Of a stretch of DNA of 64,000 nt, positions 34,971-45,841 are shown piece after piece (position 1 is the stretch's first letter; each line of letters starts with the position of its first letter). The notes under the pieces were generated by a model. That model was not told where the DNA came from. It saw nothing but the letters and a program-made list of their open reading frames with translations, and ran no database searches. This DNA is from Botryotinia globosa (Eukaryota > Ascomycota > Leotiomycetes > Helotiales > Sclerotiniaceae), in contig RCSZ01000019.1 in assembly GCA_014898425.1 (NCBI GenBank), forward strand, positions 596,978 to 660,977. The letters run 5' to 3'. The translations under genes were made by a program, and so were the position numbers.

Positions 34971-37162
34971 ATGCAGAGATCTAATGCAACATCGGTCGAC
35001 GGCCTTTCAAGTAGCGGACCAGATTGCTCGGCAGGCGACACAGCGACAGGAAAGCTACCCACCGAAGAGAAAATGTGCTTTGATTCACAGCAGCAAACCT
35101 CGAGGTCATCTCAATATTCGGACAATTACAGATTCGATGGCTCAACGGGATGGAGGCGGTTCCGAATGTTGCGTCCTGGTCTAGGAATGTATCACGATAT
35201 TCGCCGTCGACTACCATACTACCAAAGTGACATTTCAGATGCTGTAACTTACCGTACTTTTGCGAGCACTGTACGAATGTACTTTGTCAAGTTCGAGCCC
35301 CTAAAACATCCATTTTTAGAAATCCTTGCTGACAGTGTGTAAAAAGCCTACTTCCCGCCTTAGCCTACACTTTGGATATGAACCGCCGCACTGGTGGTTT
35401 CTACGGAATCAATGAGGCACTCTTTTCATCCGCTCTTGCGGCAATGGTGTTCAGTACAATTGCCGCACAGCCATTGACTATCGTTGGCATCACCGGTTTG
35501 ATCTCATTGTTCAATTACACTATATACGACATTATAAAGATGTATGATGTCTCTATATATCCTCAGTTTATGGCTTGGACTGCCATTTGGGCTGCCATTT
35601 GGCATTGGTTAGTCGCCATCTGGAATCTTTGTGATTACATGCGTTATGTCACCGATTTCTCTAGCGAAGCTTTTGGCATGTATGTCGGCATTATCTATAT
35701 GAGTGAGTTTTCCGGAGTTTTCCTCTTTCAAAAGTGATGCTGAAGGTAATATAGTTAAAGGAGTCGAGGAGCTGGTCAGCTTGTTTGATTCATACGGAAG
35801 CGTGGATGGATATCTGAGCTGTGTTATCGCAATCCTGTACTTTGGCACCGTATACGCCTTGGAGAAAATTGGCCGTGGAACGTTGGCAAAGCCATGGGCT
35901 CGAGGAATACTTGCTGACTATGCATACCCTGTGAGTTTTAACAAAAAAGTTACCTTGAGCGTTTTCTGATAGTCTTTGAAGATTGCTACCATCTTTTGGG
36001 TTGGATTTTCACACATTCCAGGGACAATCAAAAGAGCAAATATCAGTGTCTTACCTATTAATCGCTCGTTCTATCCTACGCAGCCTCGAAATTGGCTTAT
36101 TGATTTCTGGAATCTCGATGCGAAATGGGTATTTGCCGCTATGCCCTTTGGATTCCTAGTCATGCTTTTATTCTATTACGATCATGTATGTATTTGTTCC
36201 TCGAATCTTAGCTTACAGAGTTGACTTTATAATAGAACGTCAGTAGTTTGACTGCACAAGCAAAGCAATTTCCTCTCAAGAAGCCAGGCGGCTTCCACTG
36301 GGACTTCTTCCTGCTTGGCTGCACAACATTTATTGCAGGTATCCTAGGTATACCGCTTCCAAATGGCCTTGTACCACAAGTAAATTAGATTCCACCCTTT
36401 GAAGACATCAATCTCTGACCTTATTGGCAGGCCCCTGTACACACAGAATCACTCACAGTCTACGAAACCGAAGTAAAGATTATTGTTACCGAAGAAGGCT
36501 CGGATAACGAGATCCGTCGCCCAATCGTCAGAGCCGCAAGTGTAGTTGAGCAGCGCGTTTCGCATTTCTTGATGGGTCTCGGCATAATTGGTACCATGAC
36601 TGGACCCCTCCTAATCGTGTTGCACACGATGCCACGAGCACTATTTAGTGGCGTTTTCTTTGTCGTCGGTGTAAGATGCATCCTTCTCTCAACAAACCCC
36701 TCCCCCCCCTTCAAAATTTCCCTTCCTGTTTTAAGATATCTAACCAAGATTTAATACCAATAGTGGGGTTCAATTGAGACCAACGGCATAACGCAGAAGC
36801 TACTATTTCTCTTTAGTGAACGCCGCTTCATCCAGAAAGGAGAGCCTCTTCTCCGAGTCAAAAGGAGCAAAATTTGGCTCTATTTGCTGTGTCAAATTGT
36901 TGGTGTAGCTGCCACAGTAGCAATCTCACTAACTATTGCTGCAATTGGTATATTCCCATCACCCGACATTCAAGAGACTTCAAAACACTAACAACAATCT
37001 TTCTACACAGGCTTTCCAATACTGGTCTGCATTCTAATTCCCTTCCGATGGGCCGTAATGCCACGCTTTTTCACTGTCGCAGAGCTCGAGGTCATGGACG
37101 ATCTAACAGCTAATAGCAAAGTCGTTCTGGCAAGTTTAGGCGGTGCTCCGAAACTTACTTAG
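34971..37162 (+). CDS. BOR1: Bor1-type SLC4 anion (borate/bicarbonate) transporter
   Basis: Eight exons (34971-35290, 35347-35702, 35755-35930, 35982-36185, 36236-36379, 36431-36670, 36764-36947, 37011-37162) total 1776 nt and 591 aa, close to yeast Bor1. The family exports borate across the plasma membrane; transport of other anions is possible. Signatures are the first transmembrane pair LPALAYTLDMN and FYGINEALFSSALAAMVFS, then AQPLTIVGITGLISLFNYTI (the most conserved SLC4 helix), FDHNVSS-type YYDHNVSSLTAQ across the exon 4/5 junction, KKPGGFHWDFFLLG, and GIPLPNGLVPQAPVHTESL. All seven introns keep phase and are 50-93 nt. The start at CCAAAATGC precedes a Ser/Thr-rich cytosolic N terminus. 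The first donor (AA|GTTCGA) is weak, but it gives YFVNLLPALAYTLDMN exactly. Complete and apparently functional. Confidence 0.93.
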
Positions 37163-37736
37163 AAACCGACGCCTGGTGAATATAATTTAGAGAGAAGATC
37201 TTGAAAAAGGATGAGTGGGATACAGACAGAGGGAGGGTGGCTATCGTCGTTAGGTTAAGAATAATGCTGCAGAGAGTGTGTGAGATAGATAGCTCTCGGG
37301 GTTGAAGGGTGAAAGGAATTGGACAATTTTTTCCTTCCTGCATGAAATCCGCAATGAGATTAGGATAAAGATGGAACGGTTTTTAGACAGACTTCTCAGG
37401 AGTGGCAGATTTTTGCACGCCCTAGGTCAATTTAACTTATCGCTTTAATATTGACTTTGGAAATAGAAAAATACAAAGCAAATAGGAATCTTCATGTGAC
37501 GAAGTGAATTGGTAACTGCAATTTATCCCCAGAATTTGAAACTAAGGTTGGAATAAAAAAGAGAAGGAGAAATCCGGGCTTTCCCTCAAGTCTTCGCAGA
37601 CAAACACTGGAAGGGCATCTCTTAATCAACATAACATGTGATCAAATCCGAAACAAAAATTCACGCGTAAGATCTAAACTTTGACCTCTAATGAATCCAA
37701 ATCCTTATATAATAATGAAGAGTGAAGTGAAACAAA
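37163..37736. other. intergenic between convergent genes
   Basis: 574 bp between the 3' ends of the transporter (+) and SET gene (-). It should hold both 3' UTRs. No other feature seen. Confidence 0.6.
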
Positions 37737-39973
37737 TCAAGTGGCAGACGGACGTGCCCTCCTTCTTGCGTACCGGCAACATAACTCTCCACACAAACAA
37801 TCTTTATCGAGATCCCTCCAATACTCATGTGAGTAGTCTACCGTGATCTCTTCTCCAGCCTCAATTCTTTTAGAGACCAAAACAATACGTTCAATTCCCA
37901 GCCAGTAAAACTTCTGGAATTGGCTGTTCGGTGCGCAGGAATGGTTAACAAAGCGCGTGTAGTTACCTATTGAAATAAATATATTAGATATAGAAGGGAA
38001 GAGTTGAGGCAATGGTTAACGAACCCATTCGTCCTTGGTAAATTTGATACTGATTTTCAGTGCTTTTGCTTTGCATTACATCTTTACCTTCCATTCCCTT
38101 AGTAACGAGTCCTACGAATTCGCCAATTGCCGAACCGCGAGGAAATCCCTAGGGCGCATGTACTGTTAGTGGGACTGTAAACAATTTGAGATGATGCTAG
38201 CGCGGGACTTACGCAGCGTGCGATGATCCCGTTGTTCATTCCCAGTGGAGTACGAAAAACCTGTACAGGAGGAGGTGTTTTGCAGCACCCGTATAACTCT
38301 GGAAAGCAACGGCATTCATTGACAGCAGAGTTATTCGATTGTAAGCGTCCGCAATCACGACAAGATACAGTACTAGAATTTTCCACCATCCGGGGATCTT
38401 CAACACCCCAAGCAGCTTGATCCATTACGGACTCCTCAAGGTGTGAAAACTCAAAATCCGGGTCCCACTGCATGTATGTGGATTTAAGCGTAACAGGTTT
38501 CGCTGTGTCGCAGACGACCCAGTCATGCGGATGTCCAGTATATGCCGGTTGACATTCTATGCCTATGAATTTTAGGAGTTTGCGCCATTCTGGGTGGATT
38601 GTATCGGCTGCTACTTCCAGACTAGATTGGAGTCGTTCAAGTCTTGCTGTGAGATTCTTTTCGAAGCCCACGCGATATTTGCAGAGTCTATAAACTCCGG
38701 AGCCGGCAAAGGCCAAGCAGGCCCAGCCACCTGCATCCTTAATTTCTTTGTATCCTCGCCAGATTGCTCTGCCAGATATTAGTTGTTGTTTTGTTATATT
38801 GAAGGATTTGGTAATTCATTGGTGCTAAGTGAGTAATTACACAAATGCAATGATTGATCTTGGATTTTGAACTCCAGACTATAGGTAATACGCACAGTCT
38901 GTTCCTCAGCTCTTTTTCTGACCATTTAAGGATTGTACAGGCCTCTCGAAGAGCAAGCATTTTGGTATCTGTGTTGGATAGAAATGGGTTCTGGATTCCG
39001 ATTTCTTTGACTCGATAATCAAAACAGTCGACCCAGTGAGCTTGAATGATTGTTTCTAAGGAGCGACACTGGCGTGCTACTGTCGTGATTTTTAGACAGA
39101 GCGAGTTGATGGCTCGAAACGTCTGTTTAAATGTCAGGCAGCCGAATTGGATATTAAATCACCAAACTAACCTCGATATTAGGTCCGCCGCGCGCGATCA
39201 CTGGCACACAGTCACTATCCTGTTAAACTCATCAGCCTAGACTTCAAGCGGATTAATCGGCGATTCAAGGGCGGAAATACCAGCAAAATGGGTGCAAGCT
39301 CGACGTTACTGTATATTTGTTTCCATACTCCAGCAACAAACTTTTCAACCGAGGATGGCTGCAATTGATGAACGCCATGGTCATTCCTCTTCTTTCTTTG
39401 AGGGAACACTCGGGATTCTGTCTGTAACTGTCTCACAGTTGAATTTTCTGCCTGAGAAGATGTACTAGAGTCATCTGGCATCTCATCACAACCGCCTCTT
39501 CTGATCGTTAGTCCTCCGATAGTCTTTCGCCTCTTCTCAAGGGAGGAGAATTGGTGAATGCTGGGCAGCTCAGGCACTTTATGAGCTGATTCAACCCCCT
39601 TCATCATCGTATCATCACGCGATAGAGAAGGACCCGTAGCCACAGGTATTGTGCATTGTTGATTTAAATGTTCATGTGACTCGGTTTGATCTAGTGAAAT
39701 TGAACCCTAGGCCTCTGTTTAGAAAAATTACTGATTGACTGATTGAAAAGGTGTGAACTAGATAATCTATCTTACTAAGTAAATTGGCTGGGACTTGTGT
39801 CCTCCAAGTTGATCCTGTGGCGCAGGTGGATCGATGCAGATCTCAGCATGTATCTTCAGAAAAGTGGAAGATTGAGGTGGCAACGAAGCTAATGAAGCGT
39901 TCAATTCGACAGTAAAGTCGTGGCGTAGAATAGTGACTAAGTCCTGAATTGCTTTAGAAGATACCATAGCCAT
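37737..39973 (-). CDS. SET-domain protein lysine methyltransferase
   Basis: Seven exons (39973-39776, 39706-39281, 39219-39172, 39122-38896, 38768-38213, 38148-38025, 37966-37737) total 1809 nt and 602 aa. The C-terminal third is a SET domain with a short Cys cluster before it (SCRDCGRL, ECRCFPELYGCC), the start VFRTPLGMNNGIIARC, the substrate/SAM-site motif RFVNHSCAPN (NHSC at 534-537), EEITVDYSHEYW, and a post-SET CLCGELCC. This Cys arrangement resembles SUV39-type enzymes, suggesting histone or other protein lysine methylation, but the pre-SET is shorter than in classical H3K9 enzymes. The N-terminal two thirds (a Ser/Lys/Arg-rich linker, then an alpha-helical region with IWRGYKEIKDAGGWACLAF) is not a domain I can name. 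All phases match; the intron 4 donor GTGCGT was preferred because it alone keeps IWRGYKEIKDAGG in frame. Confidence 0.9.
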
Positions 39974-40180
39974 AATTTAAGATCACGAGAAGAAAACTCC
40001 AAAATATCAATAATTGCAGGTGTACGTGAGTAAGGATAATTCTGCCCGGGCAGAGTTGAAAAAAAAAGGTGAAGACTTGATCACGTGATAGTAATCTGCT
40101 CGGACCTCGACTTGAGGTCCACCAGGTGGTCTGATACACAGAGATATTATTATCTGTATTAATATTTATCAAATATCAAA
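39974..40180. promoter_or_regulatory. SET gene promoter and island border, with CACGTG
   Basis: The normal-GC island ends here. A TCACGTGA palindrome lies at 40081-40088, about 110 bp upstream of the SET start and about 100 bp before the AT-rich block begins. Confidence 0.35.
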
Positions 40181-41650
40181 ATTCATTATCTTCTTAAATA
40201 GCTTGGACTAGATAGAAATGGGCTCCGAAAAAGAGAGATGGTGAGTGTGAAAAGAGTAAAAGGAGGTATGAAACTTTAAATAGAGAATTAAGATTAAAGC
40301 TATATATCCCTAACATTCATATTTTAAAACACAGTTTATAACTGGCAGCTGATTAGCTGAGAAAAAGTACGGATGCCCCGTGCGACGAACATCAAAATCC
40401 TAATCTAGATTAGATATTATTATTAATAGGTACAATAGTTATAAATGATTGATAAAATATAATTAGTTGATATTTTTATATTCTTTGAATTAATAGCTTT
40501 TGAATGATATTATTTTTATAAAAAAAAAGAGTTGTTATTAATATATCAATTATTTAATTGGTTTTGTAATAAAAAGTTCGATAAAAAGTTACTAATATAA
40601 TTCTGATTGATTTAGATTTGATTAGTAATAAGAGAGATAAGAGAAGAGATTAGAAAGAAAAGAGAAGGGATTAGATTTATTAGATTTATTAGAGAGAAAA
40701 AAATAGAAAAAAAGAATAGAAAAATAGAAAAAAGAATAGAAAAATAGAAATTAGAAAAATAATTAAAAAAAGAATTAGAAAAAGAATTAGAAAAAGAATT
40801 AGAAAGAAAATTAGAAAGAAAATTAGAAAAAGATCTAGAATAAGATTTATAAGATTTATAAGTATATAAACAAGAGAATTCACACATAGGGAATTCACTT
40901 CAAGGAAATGACCCTAATACAAAGGCTACTGTATTGAAAGGATTAAGCGAATGCGGAAGAGACTAGCTCTTTCAGTAGTGCCTATATAAGGCCTACTACT
41001 TTCCCACTTAAACTAGCTTTTTAGATAGAATACAATAAGACATACAGGACCTACATATTTGTGAGTACTACGTCTTCCGTATCCTTCTCGAACCAATAAT
41101 AAGATTTATAAGGTTTTAAGGTTTAATTACACCTTTAATACTTTTACATAAGCTAAAAGCTAGAGGTTAATAAAGATTATTATTATTATTATTATTAATT
41201 ATAAAAATATAAATCTTATTTATTTTTAGAATTCTAAAAGCTATATAATCCAAACATAAACGTAGGTCCTGAGGGGCGTGAAAAATAACTACGGGGAGCG
41301 TTAGCGAGCTCGTTGTTACTTTTAGCCCCGAAGGGCCGAAAAAAGCTCGTAAAGTAAAATATAAGATCTTACAATTCCGATTAAATTAGAAATGAAGAAG
41401 AAATGCCCGCTTTCAGTCTGAATGTTTCAAAATGAAAATGCAGTCATATAAGTGGACATCTAGAAAGTTAAGTTTCTATCTACTATTAGTCTTCATTTTC
41501 TAAGAAGAGAGAATGAAATGATAATACGCTAAGAAAACTAAACTCAATCGAGTATTATTTAATCAGTCCTTTTATATTAAAAAACAGATTTAGTACTTTA
41601 TTTATTTTATTTATTATAATTCGAGATTATAATTACATGTGAGAGTATGT

Positions 41651-42000
41651 TATCCCCTATATCGCTGAGAATGGGCTCCAAAAGTAGTCCGTGTGATATA
41701 CCCTGAATAATAAAGTCTTATTGGATAGAATGATTATTTTAATGGATTTTCAATCATATTTTTTATATTATTAAATCTTGATTTCAAATATCGATTTTTT
41801 ATAATTTCAAAAAAAAAGAAAAGATTGAGAATTAATATATATTATTATATTAAAAGTTTTGATATAAAAAAAATATTGATCGAATTTTATACCAAAAAAT
41901 AAATGTAAATATTGGGTTAAATTCAAGGAATCTTGATAATCTAATTGGTCAATAAGACCCTGTTAAGCGAGGGAGCCCATTCTCAGCGGTATAGGGGATA
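41651..42000. mobile_element. 350-bp MITE-like element with 29-bp inverted ends
   Basis: The left end TATCCCCTATATCGCTGAGA (continuing ATGGGCTCC) is matched in reverse at the right end, with one transition in 29 bp. The interior is AT-rich and has no open frame, so this is a non-autonomous element. If the outer TA on each side is a duplicated target, it belongs with the Tc1/mariner/pogo group; that placement is inference. Confidence 0.75.
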
Positions 42001-42043
42001 GAGATCAAATACCTAGAATAAGAAAGCTTAATGTCATATGTAT

Positions 42044-42169
42044 AGAAACTAATAGAAGTCGTAAGCTTTATTACTACGCTACGTATACAATCTGATCTCT
42101 AAAAGGCATAATATCAGGGATTGAAGTCCTGATAGTTTATTATTATATATATATCCTAACACTTAAGAG
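42044..42169 (-). repeat. inverted repeat arm A (LTR-start-like)
   Basis: Read on the minus strand this arm starts TGTTAGGATATATATATAAT and continues for about 125 bp. It matches arm B at 43207-43335 with mainly C/T and G/A differences, and arm A keeps more GC. TGTTAGGATA looks like an LTR beginning, so the arms may be the heads of two oppositely oriented LTRs rather than one element's ends. Confidence 0.65.
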
Positions 42170-43206
42170 GAAAGTATTTAATATCACTTGAGGGCGAGAT
42201 CGATTCGAATCACCGTATAAAGTATTATAAAGTCTATATAAAATGAATAATATAATTTAAAATAAGATATAATTCTTTTTACTATTATATAATAAAAAGA
42301 ATTATATAATTTTGCTTAAATATATAATCATACATTCCGATATAAACAAAATTTTCATTTTTTATTAAAAATTCGAAACATATAACATTAAAAGTGAATT
42401 ATACTAATTATATCCCTTAAAATCTAAATCAAGTAAAGATACTCCTTCTTTTCTATTCTATAATCAAACTAAAGAATAAAAGGGAGAAGAAAAAAGAGTA
42501 AATTGACTTGAAATTATATATAAATAAATAAAAGTCTTATTTATTAAAATAGAGCGATTAAAGAGGAGAATATTAAATTGATTTAATTAAATATGGAAAT
42601 TCTATATTTAATTGAATTTAAATTAGAATTAAGAATAAAGTATATAATTATTATATATGTAATTAATATCACATTATATAATTGAATTTATATAATATTT
42701 TGGAGTTATTTCATCAAATAGTTGAATTGTTTTATAATCTTTTTCCTTTGTTTTTTTGAATTAAATAAACTAGATCTATTGAAAATAATAGACAAATCTC
42801 TTCTAATTTAATAGTTATATAAAAAAGAGTATTTTATACTATAAAATTAAAAAAAAAGATTTAATAAAAAGCTATTAATAAATACAAGAGATGAAATAAA
42901 ATAATTCTTTTCGTATAAAAAAAAAGATTTTAATTCGAAAAATATATTAAACTTTTAAGCTAAATATAATAAATACAAATAGAATCAATTTAGAATTAAA
43001 TTATTTTAAAGAAATTAATAAACTAATTTCTTTTTAATATATAATTAAATTCTATTAAAAATAATAATATAAATACTATAATATTATTTTTTTTATAAAG
43101 AAAATCATCATTATAATACTAATAAAATAATTTTTTCGATATTAAATCTATTAAAATAAAATATTATATATTAATTTATTTAATAATAAGAATAATAAAA
43201 GTTTAT

Positions 43207-43335
43207 TTGTTAGGATATATATATAGTAGTAAGTTATTAAGATTTCAATCCCTGATATTATACTTTTTATAAATCAGATTGTATATATAATATAGTAATA
43301 AATCTTATAACTTAATTTCTATTGGTTTCTATATA
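43207..43335 (+). repeat. inverted repeat arm B (LTR-start-like)
   Basis: Partner of arm A in inverse orientation, starting TGTTAGGATATATATATAGT, and more mutated than arm A. About 1 kb of AT-rich sequence separates the arms. Confidence 0.65.
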
Positions 43336-44355
43336 TATAATATTATTTTTAAAATGTTTTTATATAAATTCAAAGATATTTAATATAAAGAATTCAAAAA
43401 AAATTAATTCTATATTAAAAACTTAAAATTATATCAATATATAATAAGATTTTTAATAATTAGCTTTCTTTTTAATAAAAATCTTTTATAAATTAAATAT
43501 TTATAATACTATAAAAAGAAATTAATTATAATATATTATTTATATAATAATATTGAAATAATAAAAGATTATATTTTATTATATATTTATATATATAATT
43601 AATTGTTACAAAATATTAATATTTAAATATTAGAATTATATAATTAATAATGAAGAAATTATAAATATAATTTAAATTAAAAAATTAAAAAATAATATTT
43701 AATATTATAAAATTGAATGATACTTGAATTTAAATTTCAAAATCTTTAGAAATGTTATATAATTTGAAGACTTTTTGATAAATAAAACTCTTCTAAAAAA
43801 GAAAATATAATATTTCTAATTAAAAACAATATATATAATAAACTTTTTAATTAAAATATTAAAATAATTTATTTTCTTTTATATATTGTTTTATAATATA
43901 ATTAATTAAAATTTCTAAATAATCTATTATTTTGATATTATTAGAGATTTATCTTTTTAATATTCTTATTGTTTATAAAATATTAATATTATATATATAT
44001 AAAAAATAAGAAACTTTCGTTTAATGAGATTCAATTCAAATAATTTGATTAGCTTGATTTCCTTAGTATTATAGCTATAATACAATTCCTTAGATTTTTT
44101 TAATAAAATTATTTAAATTAATTTATTCAAATTAATATAAATTGAATAAAAAAAAAGAAAAGTGATAATTATATATAAGAAGTTAAAAGCTTTTAAATAA
44201 TATATTTTTTATATTGCTAGCTTCAAAACTAAGGTTTTTTCAAAAAGTTGAAGTTTAATTAGTATAGATATAGTTGAAGCTTATATAATCAATTGAAAAA
44301 GGATTATATTGAATGTAATGAATTTAAAATTAATAAAAATTATTTTAATACTATA

Positions 44356-44448
44356 GCTTTTGTAGCTCAATGGTATAATTAATAATTCGAAGTGAAATAA
44401 TCCACTAAAATCTGAATAAAAAAAGGTAAACCGACTTCGTCTACAAGC
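44356..44448 (+). other. tRNA-like or hairpin pocket in AT-rich DNA
   Basis: TTGTAG at 44360 pairs with CTACAA at 44441, and a second nested pair CGAAGT/ACTTCG lies inside. TAGCTCAATGG fits a tRNA A box well, but no proper T-arm or B box is present. It may be a tRNA pseudogene or tRNA-derived repeat worn by RIP. A GC-rich hairpin, CCGGGGGCTCGTAGGCCCCT, follows at about 44526-44545. Confidence 0.3.
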
Positions 44449-45179
44449 TTTCAATAAAATTTGTTTTTTAGATTTTTATAATAATAAATATAATTATATA
44501 ATACTTTCTCAAAAAGCAAGGGGTCCGGGGGCTCGTAGGCCCCTGGTTTTATTATTATATTATACACTTTTTGATATACAAAAATTAAATTTTATAAATT
44601 GAATTGAAATATTCAATTTCTTTTTAAAAGGTTTATAAATAAATATATCAAAATATTTTATCAAGTATTTTTAAATCATTTTTCTTTTCTCAAAGTCATA
44701 TAAAAATTTAAAGTTTTATATAAAACTTGATTATTTATATTTTTTAACATTTTCAATTCTCAATTAATAATAATAATAATAAAGAATAAAAAAATCTTTT
44801 TTTAATTATATAATTTATTTTAATATTAGTTTTTATTATATTATTAATATCTTAGAATGTTGTTATTGAAAATCAATTAATATTTAATTTAATATTTTAA
44901 ATCTTTCAAGTTTTTAATATTACTTTTTAATATATATAAGATCTTATTAGTTTAATTTTAAAATTATTATAACTATATTTGAGTTTAAAATTGTTTTCTG
45001 ATTTGATAAGTCAAAATGTATAAGATATAGAGATGTGTAAGATATAGAGATATCGATTATAATCTTATTCGTCTTCAAGAATATTTCATTAAATAGTCTA
45101 AACTATTCACTTTATATTCATAGAAATACTTTTATATAAATCTTCAAAAAGTAATTTAATTTATAAATATCTTTATAAA

Positions 45180-45841
45180 TGTCGTTGGTCACTCGCTTAG
45201 CGTGGGATAAGCTAAGCCGAATTGGGAATAGTATTAAAATAATATTATATTGGAAGCTTAGGCTAGTAGAATAGATAGAATTTATTATTGAATTGTATTG
45301 TATTGTATTATATATTCATGTGTATATATAAAAGTGGGTACTAGAAAAAGATCTGAATATAGGGATTCAAGCCATTTATTTATGCTTTTTCTTATCCCCT
45401 ATATGTAGGTGGCGTAAGCTTATAATATGTATGTGGCGTATTTGAAATTTCTGATTTTGTAATCAATTTTATCAATTTTCTTTATTGATTTGCAATCAAT
45501 TTTTATAATAAAGAAAAAGGAAAAATAATATTGTACAAGATTATATTTGTCATTTTGTATTTGGACTAGCTCCTATGTTATATTTCAAATTTTTCAAAAT
45601 AATGAATTATTATTTTGAATAAAGAACTAATAAAGGATTTCCTTTTTAATCAAGAATTCTTTATTTTATTTTTATAATAATATTCTTTTTTATATAAAGA
45701 GAATAAAGAATATAAGAAATTTTTCTTATATTATTGAATTTTTATTATTTTATTATAATGATAGAATTTTATTATTATAATTAGTTCCTTTAATATTATA
45801 ATAATATTAAGTGATTTAATTAATATTTACTAAAAACAATA
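45180..45841 (-). repeat. 3' LTR of the Copia element (better preserved)
   Basis: 662 bp. The plus-strand left end reads TGTCGTTGGTCACTCGC, and the right end reads TAAAAACAATA (intact form TAAAAACAACA). This is the downstream LTR in the element's orientation. It retains much more C and G than the other LTR. Preceded by ATAAA (45175-45179). Confidence 0.93.

Larger units (their letters stand above)
40180..45179. repeat. AT-rich, mutation-degraded repeat block
   Basis: Strongly AT-rich with scattered GC pockets that are probably transposon remains. Position 40600-40880 is an A/G-rich simple-sequence tract. Positions 40890-41100 look like an LTR fragment with a TATATAAGG box near 40983. Positions 41260-41350 are a GC-rich pocket. 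The MITE-like element, a 125-bp inverted repeat, and a structured pocket near 44356-44545 are listed separately. No host gene is visible. Confidence 0.8.

Noticed and set aside
38700..38770. Suspected frameshift at the start of SET gene exon 5
   Set aside because: A re-read of the reverse complement (GCCTGCTTGGCC) showed the frame is continuous from IWRGYKEIKDAGGWAC into LAFAGSGVYRL.
40612..40898. Two long minus-strand open frames rich in Ser/Phe/Leu/Asn
   Set aside because: They come from an A/G-rich simple-sequence tract (AGAAAAAGAATTAG-like units), giving low-complexity peptides in every frame; not a gene.
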